Positions 1-9,312 of a stretch of DNA of 64,000 nucleotides are shown piece after piece (the stretch's first letter is position 1; every line of letters starts with the position of its first letter). A program made the position numbers and the translations under genes. The notes under the pieces were generated by a model. The model had not been told where the DNA came from and searched no databases. It was given only the letters and a program-made list of their open reading frames with translations. Source of the stretch: Novosphingobium sp. ST904 (GTDB taxonomy: Bacteria > Pseudomonadota > Alphaproteobacteria > Sphingomonadales > Sphingomonadaceae). The DNA is taken from contig NZ_LGJH01000165.1 in assembly GCF_001298105.1 (NCBI RefSeq), positions 62,001-126,000 of the forward strand, given 5' to 3'.

Positions 1-389
1 GCATCGCCGAAGCCGGTTCGCGCCATCTCGATGCAACACTCCAGGAAGGCCCCGTGGATATGCAGCATCTGGCGGAACGAGTCCTCCGAAGAGATCGCTG
101 CCAGCCGCCTTGCAAAAACATCCCCCACGCGTGGCAACTGGAACGCGGAAAGGTAGGAGATGCGCCGGATCGGGCTGACCTGATCCAGGCTTGCCGTGGC
201 GGCCAGCAGCCTGCCTTCCTGCACTGTGCGATAGATGGCCTGCCGCCCAAGACGCGCGCGTGCGGCATGGTAGATCGCGGACTTTCCCACGCCGGGCGGG
301 CCGACGAATTCGACCTGCCGCTCGGCGCCGGGGAATGCCGGATCGTGTGCAACGGGGGGAATCGCCAATTGGGGGGTGGGCAGGTTCAT
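1..389 (-). CDS. P-loop NTPase-like protein, 3' end beyond window
   Basis: Only the N-terminal part (about 129 residues) is in the window; the gene continues past base 1. Near residues 28-36 it carries a Walker A motif, GPPGVGKS, preceded by a beta-strand-like VEF, so it should bind a nucleotide triphosphate. The rest of the visible part is Arg- and Ala-rich with no second motif. The ATG at 389 is preceded by AAGG four bases upstream; a GTG three codons earlier is an alternative start. There is no signal peptide, so it is probably cytoplasmic. I cannot name the family from this fragment. The 468 bases upstream are non-coding, so it has its own promoter. Confidence 0.6.
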   Translation of the reverse strand, partial: MNLPTPQLAIPPVAHDPAFPGAERQVEFVGPPGVGKSAIYHAARARLGRQAIYRTVQEGRLLAATASLDQVSPIRRISYLSAFQLPRVGDVFARRLAAISSEDSFRQMLHIHGAFLECCIEMARTGFGD

Positions 390-857
390 CGCCTTCACAT
401 CCTCAGCGCTGAAGATTTCGCCCGCGGCTGTGCCCGGGCTCCTCGATAACCTGCCTCGCCCCCAAGGAAGATCAACTCAACCAATTGGTAGAGAATGTGG
501 ACGCGGTCAACCCGGCATGGAATTGAGAAATTCTTATGACAGAAAAGAAAATTCCCGGAGGTACTGAACCGATTAGGGGCCGCTGTTTCGGCCTATATCC
601 ATGTTATGGCGAGATTTTTTAATAATGAGGGCGAAGAAATTATATTGAATTTTTCTTAAGTCGATCCGGAGGTGGCCGATGATTTACGATTCGCCCTCCA
701 GCCTGAACTGGCGCAGAGGGCGATGTGCCCGGCAATCGCGCTGGGATCCTTCTCTCAGCCCCGGCGTCATGACCTCGAATGTGCCGGCAGCGAGGCATGG
801 GAAACGCCGTCGCTCGAGACATCGAAAACGGCGTCCCCTGCGCCTGCCGCTTGGTGA
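390..857. other. intergenic region, no gene seen
   Basis: This stretch between the P-loop gene (leftward) and the 3' end of the hydroxylase gene holds no convincing reading frame. Bases 530-660 are clearly AT-richer than the surroundings, which fits the promoter region of the leftward P-loop gene. The right edge contains the hairpin listed at 804-834. Confidence 0.5.
804..834 (-). terminator. terminator-like hairpin after the hydroxylase gene
   Basis: Seven-base arms ACGCCGT (804-810) and ACGGCGT (828-834) are perfectly complementary with a 17-base loop. They lie 24 bases downstream of the stop of the leftward hydroxylase gene; on that strand a short TTT run follows. The weak U-tract makes it a tentative terminator. 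Confidence 0.4.
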
Positions 858-1667
858 TCAGTCCGCCAGTTCCGCCGTCACGGGACCCGCCCGTCCGGCG
901 CTTTCGCCTCGGGCCGCGCGCGCGGCGGCGGTGCGGTCCTTGATGGCTTCGAAATCGCTCTCGTACTTCTTGCGCATGGTGCCGCACAGACGGTCCCATA
1001 TCGTTGTGTAGCCACCGAAATTGCCCGTGAAATAGCGGTGATGCTGATCGTGGAATGTTGCCGAGATGAACCACTTAGTGGCCCAGGTCCGGTTCCACCA
1101 GCGGGGGAGGAACTCGTAGCCGGAGTGGACGTAGAGCCCCATGATGATGTTCGTCGGCAGGATCAGCGCCATTGTCGCGTCATGGACAGTGAAGGCGGCC
1201 AGAAACAGCGGGACGAACCCGCCATTGATGATCGATTCCAGCGGGTTGACCGAAAGCGTTGTCAGCAGGTTCGGCGAAGTCGATTTGTGATGGAGCTTGT
1301 GGACCCAGCTATAGACCGGTTCCTTGTGCATCCAGCGATGGAGCCAGTAGAAATAGGTGTCGAACAGGAAGAAGTAGAGCACGTATTCCAGCGCGATGGT
1401 CCACCATGCCGCCGGTGTCGGATCGAACGTGATCCATCCGTGGGTCTTGGCCCAGCCGGTCGCCATGCCGATGATCTTGCCGGATATGGCCAGGGTGACG
1501 ACGGCAATCAGCGCCTCGTTGCGGAAGATCTTCCACTTGAAGCCTCTGGGCTGGATCTTGCGTGCCTTGAAGAAGCCTGACGCGATACCGGCGACTATGC
1601 CGGTCACCACGAAAGCCGCCAGCCAGAGATTCAGGGCCTGTTCGCCGCTGATGAAGGACTTGAACAT
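858..1667 (-). CDS. sterol desaturase / fatty acid hydroxylase family protein
   Basis: A 269-aa integral membrane di-iron oxygenase of the fatty acid hydroxylase (ERG3/CrtZ) superfamily. The histidine clusters that bind the two irons are complete: HRWMH (HX3H), HKLHH (HX2HH) and, near the C-terminus, HDQHH (HX2HH). Hydrophobic segments before and between the clusters fit four membrane passes with the histidines on the cytoplasmic face. The ATG at 1667 is chosen because GAGG lies eight bases upstream. A longer frame exists but would overlap the small ORF just upstream. Its substrate (fatty acid, sterol-like lipid or carotenoid) cannot be told from sequence. It is probably co-transcribed with the 29-aa ORF that ends seven bases before it. 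Confidence 0.88.
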   Translation of the reverse strand: MFKSFISGEQALNLWLAAFVVTGIVAGIASGFFKARKIQPRGFKWKIFRNEALIAVVTLAISGKIIGMATGWAKTHGWITFDPTPAAWWTIALEYVLYFFLFDTYFYWLHRWMHKEPVYSWVHKLHHKSTSPNLLTTLSVNPLESIINGGFVPLFLAAFTVHDATMALILPTNIIMGLYVHSGYEFLPRWWNRTWATKWFISATFHDQHHRYFTGNFGGYTTIWDRLCGTMRKKYESDFEAIKDRTAAARAARGESAGRAGPVTAELAD

Positions 1668-1674
1668 CGGTGCC

Positions 1675-1764
1675 TCAGGAAAGAACGAGGGCAAAGGCGA
1701 CGATATGCGCCGCCAGAGCAAAGGGAAGGGCGTAAGCGGAGCGGCTGGGCATCCGGGTGTTCAT
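1675..1764 (-). CDS. 29-aa hydrophobic leader ORF upstream of hydroxylase
   Basis: A short frame encodes 29 residues with a polar, Arg-containing N-terminus (MNTRMPSRS) followed by about 18 hydrophobic residues ending VLS, enough for a single membrane span. GGAG sits seven bases before the ATG. Its stop falls seven bases before the start of the hydroxylase gene, so the two would be translated together. No family is recognised. It may be a small membrane partner of the oxygenase or simply a translated leader. Confidence 0.45.
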   Translation of the reverse strand: MNTRMPSRSAYALPFALAAHIVAFALVLS

Positions 1765-1888
1765 GGGTTTCTCCATCTTCGGGTCCGAGGCGGACATGGC
1801 CATGTCCGGATGTCAGTTCGCGACTGGCCGGCAAGCAGGATTACGTTACGGAGGGAGTTACCCAATAAATCTCCCGGAAAACCGGCAT

Positions 1889-1919
1889 TTTGCCAGTTCG
1901 CGCATCGCGAACTGGCAAA
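1889..1919. repeat. perfect 14-bp inverted repeat with 3-base loop
   Basis: TTTGCCAGTTCGCG (1889-1902) and its exact reverse complement (1906-1919) are separated only by CAT. It sits 25 bases downstream of the stop of the leftward GH2 gene, where a terminator is expected, but no U-run follows on either strand. A related half-copy, CAGTTCGCGACTGGC, lies near 1815. It may be a terminator, an mRNA 3' stabiliser, or one unit of a dispersed palindrome family. Confidence 0.6.
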
Positions 1920-1943
1920 GGTCAACGTGTTTCGGCTTGGATT

Positions 1944-4439
1944 TCAGGATAAGTCGAAGGCAATTCCACCCTCCGCCAGTCCTTCGCATTTCGCCTTTAT
2001 GCGCACCCGGCCCGGCTTGCCGCTCCCTCGCAGGATGAGCAGCGCCTGCCCGCGGTAGCACTCCGCGCTTGACGACTGGAAAGAGCCGGTTGCATGCGGA
2101 TTGGCACTGCCGAAAGCGGCCAGGGTCGCCGGTCCCTCGATCAGGAGATCGATGCGTCGGCGGTCGTCGGGCAGGACACGGCCCTGCGCGTCGGTGATGT
2201 CCACCCGCAAGTAGCTGAGGGCATTTCGGGCGGCTCCGGCTTCGCGGCGTTCCGGCACAACGCGAACGCGCGCGGCAGGGCCCACCGTTTCCAGCACCTT
2301 GCGCGCAATCGGCTTGCTGTTGCGATATGCGATCGCTTCCAGCTTTCCGGGCGCATAGGGCACCTCGAACTCGGCCCGCCGCCGGTCGCCCGGACCGAGA
2401 TTCCGGGAGGCGACCAGCTTTCCGTCCAGTCGCAATTCGACCCTGTCTCCGGCGGCGTGAACCCGCACACCGAGCGGGCGCCCCTCGGCGCCGGGCCAGG
2501 TCCAGCTCGCCAGTTCGTCGGACCAGCCCCAGCCGGAGACATATTCGAATGTCCCCTCAGGGCCTGGGCGCTGCACCGCCATTTCGAGATCGCTGATGCC
2601 CCACACCACATCGCGCGCCAGGGAGGACGCCTTCTGCTGGCCGATCAGGTCGATGTCGCCGCACCAGGCGTTCACCCAGGGGAAGGAGGGGAGGTAGATC
2701 GGATAGTTGCCGTTCTTCAGCCTCGCGTTGGCGCCGATCCCGGCTTCTCCGAGATAATCCATCGCGGTCCACAGGAATTCGCCAAGGAAGTAGGGCGCCT
2801 TCTCCTGCAAGGCCTGATAGTCGTAGACATCGCGAGCGAAGGTCTCGGAAGCATAGACCACGCGTTCCGGGTGCACGCCCTCCTCGGCCTCGATATCTTC
2901 GAGGCGGTAGTTGTAGCCGGGCACGTCGAGAAACACGGTCGATGCATTGTCGGTCTTGCCGCCTCTGCCCGCGCGCGCGGTTTCGGGGGCGGCGATCAGT
3001 TCAGCGCCAAGAACCCCGTTCAGTCCGGCCGTGATCGGTCTTGTCGGATCGAGCCGCCTGACGGCATTGGCCAGTTTCCATTGCCACTCCACCCCTTCTT
3101 CCGTTGACCGGAACGGGATCTCGTTGCCGATGCTCCACATGATGACGGACGGGTTGTTCCGGGCCGTACGGACCATCGCATCGATGACTTCCGACCAGTG
3201 TGCCGGGAACTGCTGCGCGAAGTCCTGCGGCTCCTTGGCGACGTGCCAGGCATCGAACGCTTCCTCGATCAGGTACATGCCGAGCCGGTCGCACGCCTCC
3301 CTCAGGCTGCGGGACGCGGGGTTGTGCGAGGACCGGATGGCGTTGAAGCCGCGCGCCTTGAGCAGCCGCAGCCGGCGTTCGTCGGCATCGGGAAAGGCAC
3401 AGGCGCCGAGCAGGCCGTTGTCATGGTGGAGGCAGCCGCCCTTGAGCTTCACCTGTTGGCCGTTGACGGTCATGCCGGTCCGCGCGTCGAAGGCTATGAT
3501 GCGGATGCCGTAAGGCTGGACGATGCGGTCCAGCACGGAACCGTTCCGGACGAGTTCGGTTTCCAGCGAATAGAGTTCGGGGCTGGCCGCCGACCAGAGG
3601 CGAGGGCCGCGAACCTCCAGGGTCTGCCGCATCGCTGCCGCAGCAGGAGCGCTTGCTTCGGCGACGACGCGGCCATCCGGTTCGACGAGCCGGGTGCGGA
3701 GGATATCGCCGCTTTCCGGAGCTACGACTTCGCTCGACACATCCACCACCGCACGGCCGTTTTCGAGCTTGCTCGTCCAGGCCGCCACACCCCAGCGGAC
3801 GAGCCGCGAGGCGGACGGGACAATGTCGAGCTCCACCGAGCGGTAAAGGCCCGAACCTGAGTACCAGCGGCTGTTCCGGCCGAGGTTCCGTACCCGCACG
3901 GCCACCACGTTATCGCCGGTGCGGTCCAGGAAGGGCGTGAGGTCAAGCGCGAACGGGGCATATCCCGCCACGCTGCCGCCAACTTGCCTGCCGTTCAGCC
4001 AGACGTCCGTTTCCAGATAGGCGCCGTCGAAGACAATCTCGACGCTTGCGCGGCCGGGTAGGCATCGGCGCGGAAGTGCTTGCGGTACCAGCCTTCGCCG
4101 CCGTTGGTGAAGCCGGTTGCGGTCTTGCCGATCGAGCGTTTGTCGAACGGGCCGATCACGGTGCCGGGAAGCTGCCCCGGCAGGTCCTCCACGCTCCAGT
4201 CGTGGGGCAGGTCCACCCGGCGCCAGTCGGTATCGTCGAACGCCTTGCTTTGGGCGCCGTCCATCTCACCCAGCCGGAAGCGCCAGTCGTCGTCGAAAGG
4301 TTGGCGGCGCGCGATGGTTTGCCGTTGCCACGCTGCGCGCACTTGCCGCAGGGGCTGCGAAGGCCGCGCCGCTTACGGCGGTTGCGGCGGCTATGGCCAG
4401 CACGTTGCGCCTGCCGGTGGTAAGGAAGCCGCGTTCCAT
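1944..4439 (-). CDS. glycoside hydrolase family 2 (beta-galactosidase-like), frame disrupted twice
   Basis: A GH2 retaining glycosidase of about 831 aa: signal peptide, jelly-roll sugar-binding domain (DWRF...LPHDW...GEGWYRKHF), immunoglobulin-like domain, TIM barrel and C-terminal beta-sandwiches. The acid/base glutamate lies in WSIGNEIP and the nucleophile in LGEFLWTAMDYLGE. The N-terminus has a GRRNVL twin-arginine-like motif, so it is exported. The signal peptide and the main body share one frame, but about 100 codons between them (roughly 4060-4345) lie in another: one extra base near 4300-4345 and one missing base near 4058. Because conserved residues continue across both points, sequence error is as likely as decay. 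Its ATG overlaps the stop of the 94-aa gene upstream (TGATG). Exact sugar specificity is unknown. Confidence 0.82.
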
Positions 4440-4723
4440 CACCGCTCTCCCAATGTCTTGAGCTTAACATCTACACGGTCGAGCATGTCGGGTTTGACCA
4501 CCCCGAACTGCACGAGCGACCGGAACGAGAAGTTGCCGAGGTGCGGCTTTATCATGTCGTTGCCGATGCGCGCCTCGACATTGGGGATTTCCGCCAGGAT
4601 GATGGCCCAGGCTTCCGGGATCGCCTTCAGATCGGCGATGGCGGTGTCTTTCGTGCCGAGCAAACGCGGGAGCCGGCGCGGCGGCGTGAACTGCTGTGCG
4701 GGCGGATAGAGCGGAGCGTCCAT
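4439..4723 (-). CDS. 94-aa protein, companion of GH2 enzyme
   Basis: A small soluble protein with the core IPEAWAIILAEIPNVEARIG and a C-terminal half rich in hydrophobic positions. It has no signal peptide. Its composition and the phrases with EIP and ADLK recall the small C-terminal module often attached to secreted hydrolases of this order, here as a free protein. The ATG at 4723 is preceded by AGGA. The gene lies between the 109-aa gene and the GH2 gene and overlaps the GH2 start by one base, so the products are translationally coupled. It may be an accessory subunit; its function is unknown. Confidence 0.55.
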   Translation of the reverse strand: MDAPLYPPAQQFTPPRRLPRLLGTKDTAIADLKAIPEAWAIILAEIPNVEARIGNDMIKPHLGNFSFRSLVQFGVVKPDMLDRVDVKLKTLGER

Positions 4724-4850
4724 GGTCGTTGGTCCTGACCTTTCTTGCGGGATGCACGGTTTGGGAAAGCGGCGCGCGCGGGAGCAGGCGCGCAAGCGCG
4801 GCACGCCGACCTTGGCGGCGTGGACAAAGTGGCCGGAAGCCTTCAGCCCA

Positions 4851-5180
4851 TCACTTTTTCGGAGGTAGCTTCGCGAGATCGGCGTCGATCGCCGCCAGTT
4901 TGGCGTCGGTGATCTGGTCTGCCGAATACTGCTGGATGGCGCGCAATGTCATGCCGCGCGCCATGGCGATCTGGTCGCTCTTGACGATTTCGGGAAGGTA
5001 CTTCTCAAGAACGGTCCTGGCTTCGGGATCGTCGAGAAGGGTTCCGATATCGGTGTCTTGTGCCGTGTATCGCGGAGTTGCGGCCTTTGCCGTGGCGATG
5101 GTGGCCGCAGCCGGGGCCTGTGCATTCGCGCCAGACGCGGCGGTGGCGGCAAGCAGTGCGATAAACAGCTGAGTGCGCAT
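4851..5180 (-). CDS. 109-aa secreted protein with free hydrolase C-terminal-type module
   Basis: The protein starts with a clear Sec signal peptide (MRTQLFIALLAATAASGANA) and continues with a helical module containing TDIGTLLDDPEARTVLEKYLP and ARGMTLRAIQQYS. From memory, such modules occur at the C-terminus of glycosidases and beta-lactamase-like serine hydrolases in sphingomonads; here the module stands alone. It is the first gene of the leftward set with the 94-aa protein and the GH2 enzyme and is probably periplasmic. A role in assisting or anchoring the glycosidase is inferred from context only. Confidence 0.6.
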   Translation of the reverse strand: MRTQLFIALLAATAASGANAQAPAAATIATAKAATPRYTAQDTDIGTLLDDPEARTVLEKYLPEIVKSDQIAMARGMTLRAIQQYSADQITDAKLAAIDADLAKLPPKK

Positions 5181-5485
5181 GATTTCCTATCCTTCTCCAC
5201 TGCGGCGCCGTTCTTCCGGGGCAGAGCCCTCGCCCGGATCGCGCTCTAAATGTACACGTCGTATATATAAATCACGCAGACATTGCCAAGCATTTTTGCG
5301 CTGCCTGATTCCCGGCGGGGGTTTCCGGCAAGGGTCATGCGCAGGATCCGCCTTCCTGCAATTCCGGGGAAATATTTCGCAATATTTTCAATATTCACCG
5401 AACCGTCATCGCCACGACCCGGAATCGTCATCTGCGCTTCCTAGGGCGCCCCGAACACAATCGTTTGTATCCGGGGAGCACCTCA
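5181..5485. promoter_or_regulatory. divergent promoter region between 109-aa gene and TonB receptor operon
   Basis: A 305-base non-coding stretch separates the leftward 109-aa gene from the rightward TonB receptor operon. It holds two AT-richer patches (about 5250-5285 and 5368-5400). Two Pho-box-like heptamers, CCGTCAT (5403-5409) and TCGTCAT (5425-5431), are spaced exactly 22 bases apart, two units of the 11-base Pho-box period. The unit between them does not match, so this is a weak candidate. GGGGAG precedes the receptor ATG. Confidence 0.35.
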
Positions 5486-8166
5486 ATGCGTTTCAACAAG
5501 CGTGCGCTGGCATCGTCAGCGTCGACCCTTCTGCTCGCCTGCGCGAGCGTTTCTGCAATGGCCCAATCCGCGCCCCAGGCCGCGCCAACGCCGGCTCCGG
5601 CGCCTTCCGACGCTTCTGCCGAGACGGGACCGGACGGCGTGAACGGTGAGGATATCGTCGTTACCGGCAGCTATGCGCGCAGCCTGAGCGCGGCGACCGA
5701 AGCGAAGCGCAATGCCGCTTACGGCGTCGACTCGATCAATTCGACCGATATCGGCAAGTTCCCCACCCAGAACGTGGCCGAAGCGCTTCAGCTGGTGACG
5801 GGCGTGGCCATCACCCGCCCGCGCGGCGAGGGCATGTATGTCAGCGTTCGCGGCCTTGGCCCGCAGTTCCAGAACACGCTGCTGAACGGCAGCCCGGTGG
5901 CGGTAAACGAAGTGATCGAGAACGGCGGCGCGGCCGGTCGCCAGTTCCGCTTCGAGATGCTCCCGGCCGAGTTCACCTCCAGCATCGACGTCGTCAAGAC
6001 GCCGACCCCCGACATGACCGAGGGCGCGCTGGGCGGCAACATCAACGTCAAGACCTTCGAGCCGTTCGACGTCGGCACCAAGACCACGCTCAACCTGCGC
6101 GGCACCTACACCACCCAGACCGACAAGGTTAAGCCGAACGCCACCCTTATCACGAGCTGGGTCAACAAGGACGATACCTTCGGCGTGCTCGTCGGCGGCC
6201 AGTACTGGGCCAAGGACGTCCGCAACGACCGCTTCATGAACTTCGGCTGGTACAAGGACCGCTTCGCTTCCGCACTGGGCGAAGGCTATTACCTGCCGAC
6301 CCGCACCCGCCCCACCGTGGAGACGGAAAAGCGCGAGCGCATCTCCGGCATGCTTTCCATGCAGTGGCGCCCCAATCCGGAGCTGGAAACGACGCTCAAC
6401 GTCCTCGCCACCCGTCTGGACGTGGCCTATGACGAGTTCGGCCTCGACATCTTCCCGGACGATACCAGCGTGGCCGGGCACCGGCGACCATCGACCCCGA
6501 CAGCGTGGTGCTGGACGGCGATACCGTGGTGAAGGCGACGATCAACGACGTGCGCTTCATGGCCTCGCGCGAGTACAGCCTCAACCGTCACGATCTCATC
6601 AATGTCGGCCTGCGCCAGACCTGGAACCACGATGCCTGGCACGTTTCGGGCAATGTGAACTGGTCCTTCGCGCACAGCTATCACCCGAGCTACGATGTCG
6701 GCACCGTGCGTAGCCGTGCGATGTTCTTCGCGCCGCTGACTTATGACGCGACCGGCGGCTACAAGAACGTGCCCACCTTCAACACCACGGTCGATGCCAC
6801 CAACCCGGCGAACTACCAGCTCTACCAGTTCAACATCGCGCCCAAGAACAGCAAGGACTGGAACTTCTACACGCGCGCCGACGTGGCGCACGATTTCGAA
6901 GGCTTCATCTCGAAGCTGGCCGTTGGCGGCGAATATCAGTTCCGCAAGCGCGACTATTCCCGCCGCGACTTCCTGGTGAATCCGGCAGCGGGCACCCCGC
7001 TCTCCAGCCTCGGTTCCGGCGCTTATGAGCAACTGCCCTTCGACAACTATCTCGAAGGTCTCGGCGGCAATATCCCGCGCAGCTTCCTGGTGCCGGTAAC
7101 GCAGGCCTATCTCGACGCGTTCTTCACTTCGGATGTCGAGAATTCGGCGCTTACCGCTTCGGATCTCGCCGCATCGTTCCGCACCACCGAAAAGATCTGG
7201 AGCGCTTACGCCCGTGCGGATTACGCCTTCACGCTGGGTTCGATCCCGATCACCGGCAACATCGGCGCGCGTTACGTGCACACCGATCAGGTGGCGAGCG
7301 GCAACTTGCGGTCCGGCAGCGTGACCACGCCGGTCAGCTACCCCAAGACCTTCAACAACGTCCTGCCCAGCTTCAACTTGCGCGCCGAACTGTCCGGCAA
7401 TCTCGTCGGCCGCCTGAGCGCAAGCCGTGTCCTGACCCGTCCCAACGTGACCGACAGCGCGCCGCGCATCACCGTCTCTACCGATGCTCCCACGGCAAGC
7501 GGCGGCAACCCCGATCTCGTGCCGTTCCTGGCCACGCAGTTCGACGGCTCGCTGGAGTGGTACTTCAACAAGTCGGGCTCGCTGACCGGCGCGGTGTTCT
7601 ACAAGTCGATGGACGACTACATCACCCAGCAGAACGTGCCCATCGAGATCCCGGGGCGCGGCACCGTGCAGCTCAGCACGCAGGTCAACGGCGGCGATGC
7701 CAAGGTCTACGGTTTCGAGGCGGCCTATCATCAGGTCTTCACCTTCCTGCCGCAGCCTTTCGACGGGCTCGGCCTGCAGGCTTCCTACACCCGCACTTCC
7801 GTTCAGGCGGACTACACGGCGGGCTCTCGCACCATCAAGGACGAGATGATCGGCCTTTCGAAGAACAGCTTCAACGTGGTGGGCTTCTACGAAAAGGGGC
7901 CGATCTCGACCCGGCTTTCCTACGTCTGGCGCGACCGTTATCTCTCCGGGACGGGCAGCACCACGCAGGCCCCGACCTACACCGCCGCCTTCGGATCGCT
8001 TGACGGTTCGGTGGCCTATCGCCTGACCGACAACGTGACGCTGAGCCTGGAGGCGATCAACATCGCCGGCGCGCGTCAGTACACCTACAACGACAGCCCG
8101 CTGCGCTTCGGCGAGATCAACGATTACGGCACGACGATCCTGTTCGGCGCGCGGGCTGAATTCTGA
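5486..8166 (+). CDS. TonB-dependent receptor (first gene of phytate-type operon), one frame disruption
   Basis: An outer-membrane active transporter of about 893 aa: signal peptide (residues 1-25), Pro/Ala linker, a GEDIVVTGSY motif, plug domain with NAAYGVDSINSTDIGKFP and NVAEALQLVTGV, then a 22-strand barrel ending in FGARAEF. The plug wording is that of the Xanthomonas/Caulobacter class often used for sugars and other organic solutes. One base is missing in GGG near 6476, splitting the frame inside the barrel; adding it restores continuity. The stop overlaps the ATG of the PI-PLC gene (TGATG), and the phosphatase follows, so the ligand is probably an inositol phosphate or phospholipid headgroup. 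Confidence 0.85.
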
Positions 8167-9311
8167 TGCGCGGCGCGATTGTTCTGGCCGCCATCGGGCT
8201 GGGTCTGGGCGGGGGAGCCATGGCTTCCCCACCGGCCGCCGGTTCCGGCGCGGCTCCCGCCTCCCAAGCGCCTGCAGCCGCCGACCTGCGAATGAACGAC
8301 ATTCAGGTCGTGGGTTCGCACAACAGCTTCAAGGCGCGCATTCCGGCGGAAGTGATGGAAGGCATCCGCCAGCGGGACGCGCGTCTCGCCGGAGCGCTGG
8401 ATTACTACCACCTGCCGCTTGCGGAGCAGCTCGACGCCGGCGTGCGTCAATTGGAGATCGACATCTTCGCCGACCCCGAAGGCGGGCGATATGCCGATCC
8501 CAAGGGAGAGAAGCTGCTGGCGGCAGGCGGCGCCAGCGGGTTCGACCGGGCAGCCATGCTTAAGCCGGGCTTCAAGGTCCTGCACATTCCCGATGTGGAC
8601 TACCGTGCCACATGCGTCACCCTGATCCGCTGCCTTGGCGAGGTCGATGCATGGTCGCGCGCCCATCCCGGCCATCTGCCGATCATGATCACCATCAATG
8701 CCGCCGACACGCCGAATTCGCATGACGTGACGGCTCCGTTGCCGCTCGACGATGCGAAGCTGCTCGATGATCTGGACCGGGAAATCCGCAAGGCGCTTCC
8801 CGGCCAGCGGCTCATCGCGCCGGACGAGGTTCGCGGCAAGGCCGGCAGTCTGGCCGAAGCCGTGAAGTCGAAGGGCTGGCCGACCCTGGAGGCTGCGCGC
8901 GGGCGGATCTACATCCTGCTCGATGTGCGTCCGGCCGTTTCCGAGGTCTATCGCCGCGGGCATCCCTCGCTGCGGGGCCGGGCCATGTTCGGCTGGTATC
9001 CCGATGGCGAGGCGGAAAGCGCGATCCAGATCGTGCAGGACCCGGTGGCCGACGGCGCAAGAATCCGCGAATGGGTGAAATCGGGCGTTATCGTGCGCAC
9101 CCGCAGCGACGCGAACACCGTGGAGGCGAGGGCGCATGATCTGGCCAAGGCCCACGCCGCCGGGGAAAGCGGGGCGCAGGCCGTCAGCACGGACTATTAC
9201 CCCGGTGCCCCCGATCCGCTCGGCCTCGGTTTCTCGGTCACTCTGCCCGGCGGCGTCATGGCGCGCTGCAATCCGGTTCGCGTGGCCGCTTCCTGCACCG
9301 TGAAGCCCTGA
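8166..9311 (+). CDS. phosphatidylinositol-specific phospholipase C1-like, secreted
   Basis: A 381-aa exported protein (signal peptide about residues 1-20) resembling the Ca2+-dependent PI-PLC group. The early histidine block VGSHNSFKARIP, the line QLDAGVRQLEIDIFADPEG with acidic metal ligands, and the second histidine region KVLHIPDVDYRATC agree with a PLC-type TIM barrel. LPIMITINAAD and AVSTDYYPGAPDP are further typical blocks. It would cleave phosphodiester headgroups in the periplasm or outside. It is the middle gene of a three-gene operon: one-base overlap with the receptor and one-base gap to the phosphatase. Confidence 0.78.
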   Translation: MRGAIVLAAIGLGLGGGAMASPPAAGSGAAPASQAPAAADLRMNDIQVVGSHNSFKARIPAEVMEGIRQRDARLAGALDYYHLPLAEQLDAGVRQLEIDIFADPEGGRYADPKGEKLLAAGGASGFDRAAMLKPGFKVLHIPDVDYRATCVTLIRCLGEVDAWSRAHPGHLPIMITINAADTPNSHDVTAPLPLDDAKLLDDLDREIRKALPGQRLIAPDEVRGKAGSLAEAVKSKGWPTLEAARGRIYILLDVRPAVSEVYRRGHPSLRGRAMFGWYPDGEAESAIQIVQDPVADGARIREWVKSGVIVRTRSDANTVEARAHDLAKAHAAGESGAQAVSTDYYPGAPDPLGLGFSVTLPGGVMARCNPVRVAASCTVKP

Positions 9312-9312
9312 C

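Noticed and set aside
6427..8232. 601-codon open frame on the - strand
   Set aside because: It lies opposite the first TonB receptor and shows only the low-complexity Arg/Val/Gly composition of an antisense frame.
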